Below are positions 6,080-11,850 of a stretch of 13,295 nt of DNA, one piece after another. A program made the translations under genes and the position numbers. Source of the DNA: Bacteroidetes bacterium UBA4009. Its GTDB lineage: Bacteria; Bacteroidota; Bacteroidia; NS11-12g; UBA9320. A model generated the notes under the pieces. It had not been told where the DNA came from. It made no database searches and saw only the letters and a program-made list of their open reading frames with translations. The stretch's first letter is position 1. Each line of letters begins with the position of its first letter. Location of the stretch: NCBI GenBank assembly GCA_002384205.1, contig DGBH01000012.1, positions 1-13,295 of the forward strand. The letters run 5' to 3'.

Positions 6080-6109
6080 ATTATAACATGATTTAAGAAC
6101 AAAGTACAC
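6080..6109 (-). promoter_or_regulatory. Early promoter P4 (weaker -35)
   Basis: The reverse strand has TATAAT (6085-6080) and, 18 nt upstream, GTGTAC (6109-6104), which resembles the T4 early -35 GTTTAC more than TTGACA. Its spacer shares GTTCTTAAAT with promoter P3. It would serve the GNAT-like gene and possibly the isc genes beyond it. Confidence 0.6.
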
Positions 6110-6118
6110 TAAATATGA

Positions 6119-6151
6119 GCCTTTCTTATACCGTTTTGATATAAGAAAGGC
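6119..6151. terminator. 12-bp hairpin between early genes
   Basis: GCCTTTCTTATA (6119-6130) pairs perfectly with TATAAGAAAGGC (6140-6151) around a 9-nt loop. It lies just after the stop of the 170-aa gene and before promoter P4, a natural place for a terminator of the minus-strand gene. The clear T-run (TTTTGTT, 6152-6158) is on the plus-strand side, however; the minus-strand exit is only TCATATTT. It may act as a weak or bidirectional terminator or as an RNA-processing hairpin. Confidence 0.6.
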
Positions 6152-6162
6152 TTTTGTTATAC

Positions 6163-6675
6163 CTACTTTAGCTTGTACTTAGTACGAACATGGAGGCATT
6201 GGATGTTGTATCCGCCTGCATAGATGGTATCGAATGAGAAGATCTTCTCTCCGTTGAGCTTCCAAGCCCCTTCAATGAAGCCATCTTTACCTTCGTCTAG
6301 ATAAAGCTTTTCAACTGACTTAACATCGAAGTTGATTTTCTTAGCTACTGCTACATCGATCTTTGCAAGCTTGTGATCTGCGTCTTTTTTCATCTTGATA
6401 CGGATGCTGGCTTCAGATTCGTAGCTAGCTAGCATGATATCGCCTTTTGTGTAGCCTTTACCTTGAAGCTTGATGAATTTGAAGGTAGAACGCGAAAGAT
6501 ACCGGTCACGAGCTCTGTATGTTGCGTATTCTGCAACAAACTCTTCATCGGTATCTAACGCTTTTTGAACATCTTTGAGATTCATCACATACGCTGTACG
6601 ATCGTTAACCCACTTATTCATCAGAGGAGTAGCTGTTTCTTTGATGTCTTTGATTATTGCAGTAAGATTGGTCAT
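6163..6675 (-). CDS. Uncharacterised 170-aa early protein
   Basis: I do not recognise a named family. The N-terminal half is helical (MTNLTAIIKDIKETATPLMN); the C-terminal half alternates beta strands and charged turns and is rich in Lys, ending GYNIQCLHVRTKYKLK with a single Cys. No membrane segment or signal peptide is seen. The gene has its own consensus sigma70 promoter (P3) about 30 nt upstream and a 12-bp hairpin right after its stop, so it is most likely an early monocistronic gene. Its ribosome site is AGAGG upstream of ATG 6675. The shared promoter sequence links its timing to that of the SprT-like gene. Confidence 0.8.
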   Translation of the reverse strand: MTNLTAIIKDIKETATPLMNKWVNDRTAYVMNLKDVQKALDTDEEFVAEYATYRARDRYLSRSTFKFIKLQGKGYTKGDIMLASYESEASIRIKMKKDADHKLAKIDVAVAKKINFDVKSVEKLYLDEGKDGFIEGAWKLNGEKIFSFDTIYAGGYNIQCLHVRTKYKLK

Positions 6676-6705
6676 GATATAGCCTCTTTATTAATTTATA
6701 AGACT

Positions 6706-6734
6706 ATTATAGATCATTTAAGAACGAATGTCAA
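6706..6734 (-). promoter_or_regulatory. Sigma70-type early promoter P3
   Basis: The reverse strand has TTGACA (6734-6729), 17-nt spacer and TATAAT (6711-6706), an exact consensus promoter in the 89-nt gap before the 170-aa gene. An 18-nt block including the -35 (6728-6745) is identical to the one at P2, and TATAATAGT is shared with P1 and P2. Confidence 0.9.
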
Positions 6735-6764
6735 CAGTTATTTTCATTTAATTGCAAATTATTT

Positions 6765-7247
6765 TCACCAGAAGCCTTTAACATCTCCAATAAACCAGCC
6801 CATACCACCTATGATACCTAAGCACCCCACTACGAGTAACAAAATACTTATAGTATTAAAAAAATCTTTGCGTAGTTCTGCTTGACGATAGACAGTATCT
6901 TGTCTGGTTTTAGCAATTTTCCGTCTCATTTGCACTAACTCGTCCCACGCATTGGCACCGTAGCGCCACATGAGCATTGTTCTAAGTTCTTTTTCTTGTT
7001 CTGCTATTTTCTTTTCATGTATAAGCAGATTAAGAGCTTCTTCTTCAATAGACTTGCTAGACACTAGTCTTCTAAATAGCGGAGGATTTTTTGCTTGTTG
7101 CTGCCCAAACCTAAAATCGCCTACGGCAGTATACCATTTGCCTAGCTGCTGAGCTGTATCTTCAAATTCGCGGCCGGCTGCAACCATTTTGGTTACCATA
7201 TTATAGGCTGACGTGGCCATAGTAATGGCCGAAATAGGATCTATCAT
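6765..7247 (-). CDS. MIDP-type phage protein with C-terminal membrane anchor
   Basis: This is a 160-aa protein starting MIDPISAITMATSAYNMVTK. The first 30 residues form an Ala-rich amphipathic helix, the middle (about 60-130) is charged and helical, and residues about 132-153 (ISILLLVVGCLGIIGGMGWF) form one hydrophobic C-terminal segment. ATG 7247 is chosen: AAGG precedes it by 6 nt, and an earlier in-frame ATG at 7289 would run through a hairpin that looks like the terminator of the nuclease gene. I recall proteins with this MIDP start and C-terminal TM in cyanophages and other marine T4-like phages, without a known role. It may be a virion-associated or membrane-tethered protein. No clear promoter of its own is seen, only a poor AATAAATA at 7291-7284-side positions upstream of the hairpin. 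Confidence 0.75.
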   Translation of the reverse strand: MIDPISAITMATSAYNMVTKMVAAGREFEDTAQQLGKWYTAVGDFRFGQQQAKNPPLFRRLVSSKSIEEEALNLLIHEKKIAEQEKELRTMLMWRYGANAWDELVQMRRKIAKTRQDTVYRQAELRKDFFNTISILLLVVGCLGIIGGMGWFIGDVKGFW

Positions 7248-7262
7248 ATTGGGCCTTATAAA

Positions 7263-7290
7263 ATTGGAGGAACATTGTAGCTCCTCCAAT
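7263..7290 (-). terminator. Terminator of the nuclease gene
   Basis: ATTGGAGGA (7263-7271) pairs with TCCTCCAAT (7282-7290), 9 bp with a 10-nt loop. Reading leftward it comes 7 nt after the nuclease stop and is followed by a short T-run (TTTATAAG). It also keeps the ribosome-site-like GGAGG in the stem paired. Confidence 0.7.
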
Positions 7291-7296
7291 ATTTAT

Positions 7297-8055
7297 TTAC
7301 TTGATAATTTTAGGCCATTTTGATGTATCAAATTTAGACTCAGAAGCTTCGTCTAACTGAGGGAAGAAGTTAATTCCGGTCGCAGCTTCAACTTCATCAA
7401 TAGTAGCTACAAACAAAGGTAGATCTTTTGAGCTATATTTCTTATTTGGGAAGATGAATCCAATGGTTTCTCCATTAGTATGGTTGTAAACTACTTTCCA
7501 GACTTTAGTCGGAACGCCTACATTATCACCAATAACCAAATAACCATCTTCGTAAATCGTACCACTTGATACGTAAATATCGTTTCCTTCCGCTGCGGTA
7601 TTTCTTACACCAAGCTCTAGAATTCTCCAAATAACTCTGTTGTTACCCGGATCTTGTGGAATCATATTTGTTAGGAAAAAGCTTTCGCTCATTTGATCTT
7701 GATCTGTACGATTATCAGCCGCAGGAACTAAATGCCCACGATCATAGCCTGACGCTTTATAGTCATCTATTGATGCTTCTTTATCGTCTGGTACTTTTGG
7801 ATCTGGTCTAAAATCATCTTTGCGCTTTGCAGATCCGTTGATGTCAGAATCGTCTAAATGCTCTACTACGAACTCAGCGGTTTTTGTATCGTATCTATAA
7901 TGAACAGCATAATTGCCGTGACATATATATTGTACATTTTCAGTGATGCTACTAATTGGTGCACCGTGAATTGTATGCTGAGGGCATTCGTCATCGATCG
8001 GATTAGCAAACGCTGCAAACGGTGTTAGTGCTAGTAAATATAAAAACTTTTTCAT
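7297..8055 (-). CDS. Exported DNA/RNA non-specific endonuclease (NucA/Serratia nuclease family)
   Basis: This is a 252-aa protein. Residues 1-17 form a signal peptide (MKKFLYLLALTPFAAFA, then NPIDD). The catalytic motif DRGHLVPAAD is at 105-114 with H108 as general base. NMIPQDPGNNRVIWRILE (130-147) aligns with the metal site of Serratia nuclease, with N139 as Mg ligand and E147 conserved. Such enzymes cut single- and double-stranded DNA and RNA in the periplasm or outside the cell. All active-site residues are present, so activity is likely. The phage could use it to degrade extracellular nucleic acid for nucleotides, clear DNA released at lysis, or block a competing phage; which is unknown. 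Ribosome site GGAG is 6 nt before ATG 8055, a late promoter lies 33 nt upstream, and a hairpin terminator follows, so it is a monocistronic late gene divergent from the exported-protein operon. Confidence 0.92.
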   Translation of the reverse strand: MKKFLYLLALTPFAAFANPIDDECPQHTIHGAPISSITENVQYICHGNYAVHYRYDTKTAEFVVEHLDDSDINGSAKRKDDFRPDPKVPDDKEASIDDYKASGYDRGHLVPAADNRTDQDQMSESFFLTNMIPQDPGNNRVIWRILELGVRNTAAEGNDIYVSSGTIYEDGYLVIGDNVGVPTKVWKVVYNHTNGETIGFIFPNKKYSSKDLPLFVATIDEVEAATGINFFPQLDEASESKFDTSKWPKIIK

Positions 8056-8088
8056 TGTTGCTCCAAAGGTTATAATTATCTTGTGATT

Positions 8089-8096
8089 TATTTATA
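8089..8096 (-). promoter_or_regulatory. T4-type late promoter of the nuclease gene
   Basis: The reverse strand reads TATAAATA, an exact octamer, 33 nt before the nuclease ATG. Confidence 0.8.
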
Positions 8097-8136
8097 TTAA
8101 TATGTGTAGTGTGTTATTTGTATCAATTGTCGGGAT

Positions 8137-8155
8137 TTTGACACTTGCTGTCAAA
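8137..8155. promoter_or_regulatory. Inverted repeat in divergent control region
   Basis: TTTGACA-CTTGC-TGTCAAA is a perfect 7-bp dyad with 5-nt centre, midway between the leftward and rightward late promoters. It presents a TTGACA on each strand, but neither has a good TATAAT at 16-18 nt, so it is more likely an operator-like binding site or a decayed promoter than an active early promoter. Nothing else is seen in this 206-nt gap besides the late promoters. Confidence 0.45.
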
Positions 8156-8193
8156 TAGATATTCGCAAAAGTTTCATTTCGAAGTATTTTAAT

Positions 8194-8201
8194 TATAAAT
8201 A
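8194..8201 (+). promoter_or_regulatory. T4-type late promoter, upstream of a tandem pair
   Basis: TATAAATA, exact octamer, 60 nt before the first gene of the exported-protein operon. Confidence 0.75.
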
Positions 8202-8211
8202 TGTGTATGAC

Positions 8212-8219
8212 TATAAATA
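8212..8219 (+). promoter_or_regulatory. T4-type late promoter, downstream of a tandem pair
   Basis: A second exact TATAAATA 18 bp after the first and 42 nt before ATG 8262. A tandem pair implies strong late expression of the exported-protein operon. Confidence 0.8.
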
Positions 8220-8261
8220 ACTGCATAATATGTCTTTATGAACAACTTGGAGTAAAAGATA

Positions 8262-8834
8262 ATGAAAACACTAATAATGGCTTTGTTCGCTTTTATGGTG
8301 ATGACAGTTGCAACATCAAGCTTCGCTCAAGAAGCGGTTGAATGTCCTACTGGATACGTTTGTACACAGTCAGGTACTGATACTAATGTTACAACTAGCG
8401 GCAACATGAATACAAACATTACACAGCCACCCCCATCGGCTATTTCCCCACAATTTAGCGCTGGTACTAACAACGATCTATGCACAATTGGTGTGTCTGG
8501 AGCAGTGCAAACACAAATTCTTGGTATTTCTGCTGGTGGCACATTTACTGAAGAAAACTGTCAAAGATTAAAAAACGCAAAAGTAATGTACGATATGGGA
8601 ATGAAAGTTGCAGCTGTGTCTGTAATGTGCCAAGATCAAAAAGTATTCGACGCTATGATGCATGCCGGAACTCCTTGCCCATATGATGGTCAAATTGGTG
8701 ATGCTGCCAAATTGGGTTGGGAAACACACGTGCAAGAAACTGAAAAAGAACTAAAATTAATGGGACCTATGAATGTTGAGAAAGCTGCTCCACTTGCTGG
8801 TGTTGGTATTCTTGCCCTCTTACTCTTACTCTGA
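8262..8834 (+). CDS. Exported Cys-rich protein with C-terminal membrane tail (first gene of envelope operon)
   Basis: This is a 190-aa protein. Residues 1-22 form a signal peptide ending SSFA, then QEAVEC. The mature part has six Cys (28, 34, 74, 100, 123, 139), enough for three disulfides; a Thr/Asn linker (about 36-60) with PPPSAISP; and a conserved-looking core (DLCTIGVSGAVQTQILGIS, then NCQRLKNAKVMYDMGMKVAA). It ends in a short hydrophobic tail (176-190, LAGVGILALLLLL) with no residues after it. I recall relatives in many marine T4-like phages, of unknown function. It would sit in the periplasm, held by the C-terminal tail. Ribosome site GGAG is 9 nt before ATG 8262, and tandem late promoters lie just upstream. 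Its last 62 nt also encode the signal peptide of the next gene in another frame. Confidence 0.88.
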   Translation: MKTLIMALFAFMVMTVATSSFAQEAVECPTGYVCTQSGTDTNVTTSGNMNTNITQPPPSAISPQFSAGTNNDLCTIGVSGAVQTQILGISAGGTFTEENCQRLKNAKVMYDMGMKVAAVSVMCQDQKVFDAMMHAGTPCPYDGQIGDAAKLGWETHVQETEKELKLMGPMNVEKAAPLAGVGILALLLLL

Positions 8835-9684
8835 GAGTATTGTACCGTATTACGGATACACGGGTAACGCAATAACCGACCAATCACTTATGTGGTCGAT
8901 GCCGTCGGTTATTCCGGGTGTAGGTGGTCTCGATATTCAGAATGTGATTTATTCATACAGGATTCAAAAAGAAACTGGAGATTTCACTACAGTATACGTG
9001 CAGAACGAATTTGCAAGTGGGACAGGTTATATCTTTAGAGAAAGAGATGATTGGCTTCCGGGATCTTTATCGGGAACACAGATTAACAAAGCAGTTCCTG
9101 TTGGAAATCTTCCAAGCGAATTGTGGGGTAATGGTAGTATAGTAGTAGAAGGACCTGGAAGTGTGTATGACGCTAATGTTGTTTATACGTATAAAGTAAC
9201 ACCATGCTATAATCCGCAATTTGATCCAAACTGTCCTGGATATGTTGTGCCAGTGCCAGACATATATGAAATTGATTTAGATAGTTTATACAATGTAATG
9301 AATGATGAAAACGTTGAGTTAGATAGAAATACTATTCTAGACGAAAACGAAGAAGTGTTAGACGAAAACGAAAAGAAGAAAGTAGTAGAAGAAGAAGAAG
9401 CAAAAAGGAAGTATAGATTAGAAAAAGCTATGTCAGTATCTGATACAACAGCGTTATTTGTAGAAGGAATGCGAATTCAGAATATGAATGAGATGATGAA
9501 TATAGCTGTAATGTCACAAGGATATTACACTGCACAATTAGCAGGTGGTTCTTATAATGAGACGGTAGTTTTAGCAGATTCAAAACTCCCAGATGGTAAA
9601 AGTGGTTTACGCAATGGTTTCGCACAACAGTTGCTACATCAGCAAATGGTAGATTCACAATATAACCTAAACGAAGGAGAATAA
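8773..9684 (+). CDS. Exported protein with acidic coiled region, nested start
   Basis: This is a 303-aa protein. Residues 1-20 (MLRKLLHLLVLVFLPSYSYS, then ESIVPYYG) are a convincing signal peptide. The mature protein has a beta-rich domain (about 21-165) with aromatic-rich patches (IVPYYGYTGNA, TTVYVQNEFASGTGYIF) and two Cys (C145, C154 in CYNPQFDPNC). A highly acidic helical stretch follows (about 176-211, DENEEVLDENEKK, EEEEAKRK), then a helical Met/Gln-rich C-terminus. No enzyme motif is seen. I recall similar proteins in marine phages, always uncharacterised. The start at 8773 gives 62 nt of overlap with the previous gene; a GGGA 7 nt upstream can act as ribosome site, and a later start would lose the signal peptide. 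It is probably periplasmic or surface located and a partner of the neighbouring exported proteins. Confidence 0.85.
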   Translation: MLRKLLHLLVLVFLPSYSYSESIVPYYGYTGNAITDQSLMWSMPSVIPGVGGLDIQNVIYSYRIQKETGDFTTVYVQNEFASGTGYIFRERDDWLPGSLSGTQINKAVPVGNLPSELWGNGSIVVEGPGSVYDANVVYTYKVTPCYNPQFDPNCPGYVVPVPDIYEIDLDSLYNVMNDENVELDRNTILDENEEVLDENEKKKVVEEEEAKRKYRLEKAMSVSDTTALFVEGMRIQNMNEMMNIAVMSQGYYTAQLAGGSYNETVVLADSKLPDGKSGLRNGFAQQLLHQQMVDSQYNLNEGE

Positions 9685-9688
9685 CATC

Positions 9689-10204
9689 ATGTTAAAAGTA
9701 AACAAATTGTCGGCAGTGTTTTTAATACTAGTTGCAGGAACGACACCTGCCTTAGCGCAAAGTGAAACACAAATTAACGGAGTAGTGCAATCACGTTGCA
9801 TTATACAAACAGATAGTTCAGGTACCTTTGGTAACCCTAATGCTTACACATTAACTACGTCACCACAGGACGGTGGTGAAGGCGCTGTTATACGAGTAGA
9901 TGTATCACTTGCAGATGCATATTATGTAAATATTACTGCACCAAGCTCTTTCTCTTCTAGCCCATCATTGCCTGATACGGTAACTTGGGTCGGTGATACT
10001 ACAGTTAAAACTGTATCTGACGCTACGGGTATGGGTACATATGAATCAACTAAAGTAGAACTCGGCATGGCAGATAGATATGACTTAACTGCCACTGGTT
10101 CGACTTGGTTTGAAACGGTGTCTACGGCTGTTATGGGTGGTAGTAAAGCGTTTCCTGGCGGCAATTACACAGCACTAGTTATTGCTGAGTGTATCGCACA
10201 ATAA
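9689..10204 (+). CDS. Exported beta-sandwich protein resembling spore-coat-U/fimbrial subunits
   Basis: This is a 171-aa protein. Signal peptide 1-23 ends PALA, then QSETQ. The mature protein has exactly two Cys, C37 in QSRCIIQ near the start and C168 in AECIAQ at the very end. Between them are alternating beta strands (AVIRVDVSL, YYVNITAP, TVTWVGD, KVELGMADRYDL) and a final strand KAFPGGNYTALVIAECI. An early Cys, FG, alternating strands and a terminal strand ending in Cys recall SCPU-type and chaperone-usher pilus subunits; no SCPU motif is strict here, so this is a fold-level guess. Ribosome site GAAGGAGA lies over the stop codon of the previous gene, only 4 nt before. The next gene resembles a periplasmic chaperone domain, which strengthens the pilus-like reading. 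Confidence 0.82.
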   Translation: MLKVNKLSAVFLILVAGTTPALAQSETQINGVVQSRCIIQTDSSGTFGNPNAYTLTTSPQDGGEGAVIRVDVSLADAYYVNITAPSSFSSSPSLPDTVTWVGDTTVKTVSDATGMGTYESTKVELGMADRYDLTATGSTWFETVSTAVMGGSKAFPGGNYTALVIAECIAQ

Positions 10205-10220
10205 AAGTGATTGGATTATT

Positions 10221-10610
10221 ATGAAAATATTTATTATTGTCGTTAGCTTATTGCTCGCCAATGCTACAAGTGCTCACGAGATGGTTCCAACATATCCAAA
10301 ATTGGAACCATCTTTTATGGAAGGTCTTCATAAGACTACTATGACTATGTTTAATAAAAGAGCAGATGTTGACTATTACGAAATTGGCGTCTTTGATGCA
10401 AACTGGATACCGATACCGTTTGTTACTAACTATACAGTATTTAAAATACCGTATTTAAGTACAGTGTCATTTGATGTTTTTATTAGAGACCAAGATATAA
10501 ATAATGCAGAATATATCTGCTCGAGATCTAAACTGAAAAAGAGTGATAGAACTAGAACTTCGGTATCTTCTCGGATTTGTTCTAGATTCAAAAACGGGAG
10601 CGGTGAATAA
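10221..10610 (+). CDS. Exported protein, weakly like a pilus periplasmic chaperone domain
   Basis: This is a 129-aa protein. ATG 10221 is chosen because MKIFIIVVSLLLANATSA (1-18) is a clean signal peptide; an upstream in-frame ATG at 10182 lies inside the preceding gene and would bury the signal. The mature protein has beta-strand patterns: MTMFNKRADVDYYEIGVFD (41-59), WIPIPFVTNYTVFKI (62-76), TVSFDVFIRD (81-90). The layout of a strand, an Asn, a YEIGVFD-type strand and a PF-containing strand recalls the N-terminal immunoglobulin domain of PapD-like chaperones, but the length allows only one domain. Two Cys (C100, C120) flank a basic region, KLKKSDRTRTS. It overlaps the next gene by one base (TAATG). 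The chaperone idea is tentative; exported periplasmic or surface protein is secure. Confidence 0.78.
   Translation: MKIFIIVVSLLLANATSAHEMVPTYPKLEPSFMEGLHKTTMTMFNKRADVDYYEIGVFDANWIPIPFVTNYTVFKIPYLSTVSFDVFIRDQDINNAEYICSRSKLKKSDRTRTSVSSRICSRFKNGSGE
10496..10503 (+). promoter_or_regulatory. Possible internal late promoter
   Basis: Exact TATAAATA inside the coding region (codons for Ile-Asn), 107 nt before the next gene at 10610. It matches the octamer but could be chance, since the codons for D-I-N-N produce it naturally. Confidence 0.4.
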
Positions 10611-11056
10611 TGAAAGTAAAACTTTATATTATAATCTCTATTATGACGTTAATCTTTACGTCTTCGGCGTATGCACAACAATCCGGAATCGGTGTTAGTT
10701 TGCCAGGAGCTTCTCAGTCTTATGGACAAGACAGTATTCGTGCAGGTGACTTAGATTGTAAGAATTCTATTGGTGGGGCAACAAATCTAGAGTTCGGAAT
10801 AACCGGTGTTATTGATAATTATCAAAGCCCGTTTGGTTCTAATTCTAATAATAACGGATTTGACACTACTAGAGATATTGGAGTTTACGCGAGAATTACT
10901 ATTCCTCTCGATAAACCGAAAGAAAGAATTAACTGCAATAGTTTGTACGAATTAGAATTGAGAAAAAAGAGATTAGAGGTTCTTAAACTTCAACAAGAAC
11001 TCGAAGCTCTGAAGCGTTTAAACGCGTCTGGTAACCAGAATAGTTTCGAGAACTAG
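10610..11056 (+). CDS. Exported protein with C-terminal coiled coil
   Basis: This is a 148-aa protein. Signal peptide 1-22 (MKVKLYIIISIMTLIFTSSA YA, then QQSG). The mature N-terminal half is Gly/Ser/Asn-rich with two Cys (C50, C109) and strand-like segments (NLEFGITGVID, DIGVYARITIPLD). The C-terminal part, 112-138 (LYELELRKKRLEVLKLQQEL...), is a strongly predicted heptad helix that could dimerise or bind the coiled-coil membrane protein encoded next. No family name is recognised, though similar proteins occur in marine phages by recollection. GGGAGC precedes the ATG, which overlaps the upstream stop by one base. As the fifth exported protein in a row it belongs to the same envelope module. 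Confidence 0.85.
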   Translation: MKVKLYIIISIMTLIFTSSAYAQQSGIGVSLPGASQSYGQDSIRAGDLDCKNSIGGATNLEFGITGVIDNYQSPFGSNSNNNGFDTTRDIGVYARITIPLDKPKERINCNSLYELELRKKRLEVLKLQQELEALKRLNASGNQNSFEN

Positions 11057-11066
11057 GAGATAAAAA

Positions 11067-11708
11067 ATGTCAGATAAAGACCTTGGTGAAGGTATTGAAA
11101 AGTTTGAAGAGGAAATAGAAAACCTCAAAAATACAAAGATGAAACTTTTTGGCATTACTATGACTCCTACTACAATCGGCGCGCTTTTTGCAGTTATTAG
11201 TACAATAGTGGGCGGGCTATATGCTTCATTCCAAGTATACGACGACTATATGGGTATGAAAGAAATTGTTCAAAACATCGATATTGAAGCTATTCAAGCA
11301 GAGAATGCGCTTGTAGTCCAGAAGATGGAAGAGAACATGATTCGTATCGAAGAAGCTATTGAATACACTCGTGACATTAAACAAGGTTTGCGCGATGATA
11401 TTCTTGGAATTGAAAAACAAGTTGATCGTATGGAAGATAAGATACGTGAGCAAGAAGCTGAGACGCGCGACATTATTCAAAGTGCCGAAGAGCGATTTGA
11501 GAACAAACGAGATGGTCTGCAAAATGACTACGACGAAAAGGCAAACAACCTAAGAGATTCTAACGATAGTCGCATGACTGATTTAGAAGCAAAGGTTGAT
11601 CGTGATATCGCTGATATGTTAAGTCGAGTTGAAAGAGATATTAAAACTCTCGAAGATACTCTTAATAATAAACTGCAACGAGCATTAGATAACCCTTTAG
11701 CTAATTAG
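11067..11708 (+). CDS. Inner-membrane-anchored long coiled-coil protein
   Basis: This is a 213-aa protein. After a charged N-terminal helix (1-26) there is one hydrophobic segment (about 36-56, TIGALFAVISTIVGGLYASF) and then an almost uninterrupted charged heptad helix from about 62 to 205. Without a cleavable signal and with acidic residues before the TM, orientation is uncertain; a periplasmic coiled coil would fit a partner role for the preceding exported coiled-coil protein. The overall plan (N-terminal TM plus long periplasmic coiled coil) is that of inner-membrane spanins and of tethering proteins, but no matching lipoprotein outer spanin is seen. A strong ribosome site (AGGAGA) precedes ATG 11067, 10 nt after the previous stop. 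No enzymatic motif is present. Confidence 0.85.
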   Translation: MSDKDLGEGIEKFEEEIENLKNTKMKLFGITMTPTTIGALFAVISTIVGGLYASFQVYDDYMGMKEIVQNIDIEAIQAENALVVQKMEENMIRIEEAIEYTRDIKQGLRDDILGIEKQVDRMEDKIREQEAETRDIIQSAEERFENKRDGLQNDYDEKANNLRDSNDSRMTDLEAKVDRDIADMLSRVERDIKTLEDTLNNKLQRALDNPLAN

Positions 11709-11718
11709 AGACAGTAAT

Positions 11719-11850
11719 ATGAAAGTGTTAAAAATAATTTGCAAAAAGTGCAAGCACAAGTGTCATTGCGATGATATTGATTGCGGTGAATGTATTAATG
11801 ATGTGTGCACTAAATGCGACTGTAAAGAAAGTAATAGAGATGGACGATAG
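11719..11850 (+). CDS. 43-aa Cys-rich putative zinc-binding protein
   Basis: This small frame starts at ATG 11719, 10 nt after the coiled-coil gene, with AGAG as a modest ribosome site. The protein has nine Cys (8, 11, 15, 17, 22, 25, 30, 33, 35) and two His (13, 16) in 43 residues, arranged CKKC, KHKCHC, CGEC and CTKCDC. This pattern of CxxC pairs strongly suggests binding of two zinc ions (or another metal). There is no signal peptide, so it should be cytoplasmic. The density of paired Cys is very unlikely in a chance frame, and spacing and overlap with both neighbours fit an operon. It overlaps the next gene by 11 nt. Function is unknown; small zinc ribbons in phages often bind nucleic acid or host enzymes. 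Confidence 0.75.
   Translation: MKVLKIICKKCKHKCHCDDIDCGECINDVCTKCDCKESNRDGR

Noticed and set aside
6565..6885. Plus-strand frame across the gap upstream of the 170-aa gene
   Set aside because: It runs antisense through two minus-strand genes and promoter P3 with no ribosome site.
7284..7296. AATAAATA as a late promoter for the MIDP-type gene
   Set aside because: First base mismatched, overlaps the nuclease stop, and a terminator-like hairpin lies between it and the gene.
8327..8887. Minus-strand frames opposite the first exported gene
   Set aside because: They are antisense to a well supported signal-peptide protein and lack start signals.
10610..11056. Curli CsgF/CsgG-like assignment
   Set aside because: Only general features (signal peptide, Gly/Asn-rich region) match; no diagnostic motif could be seen.
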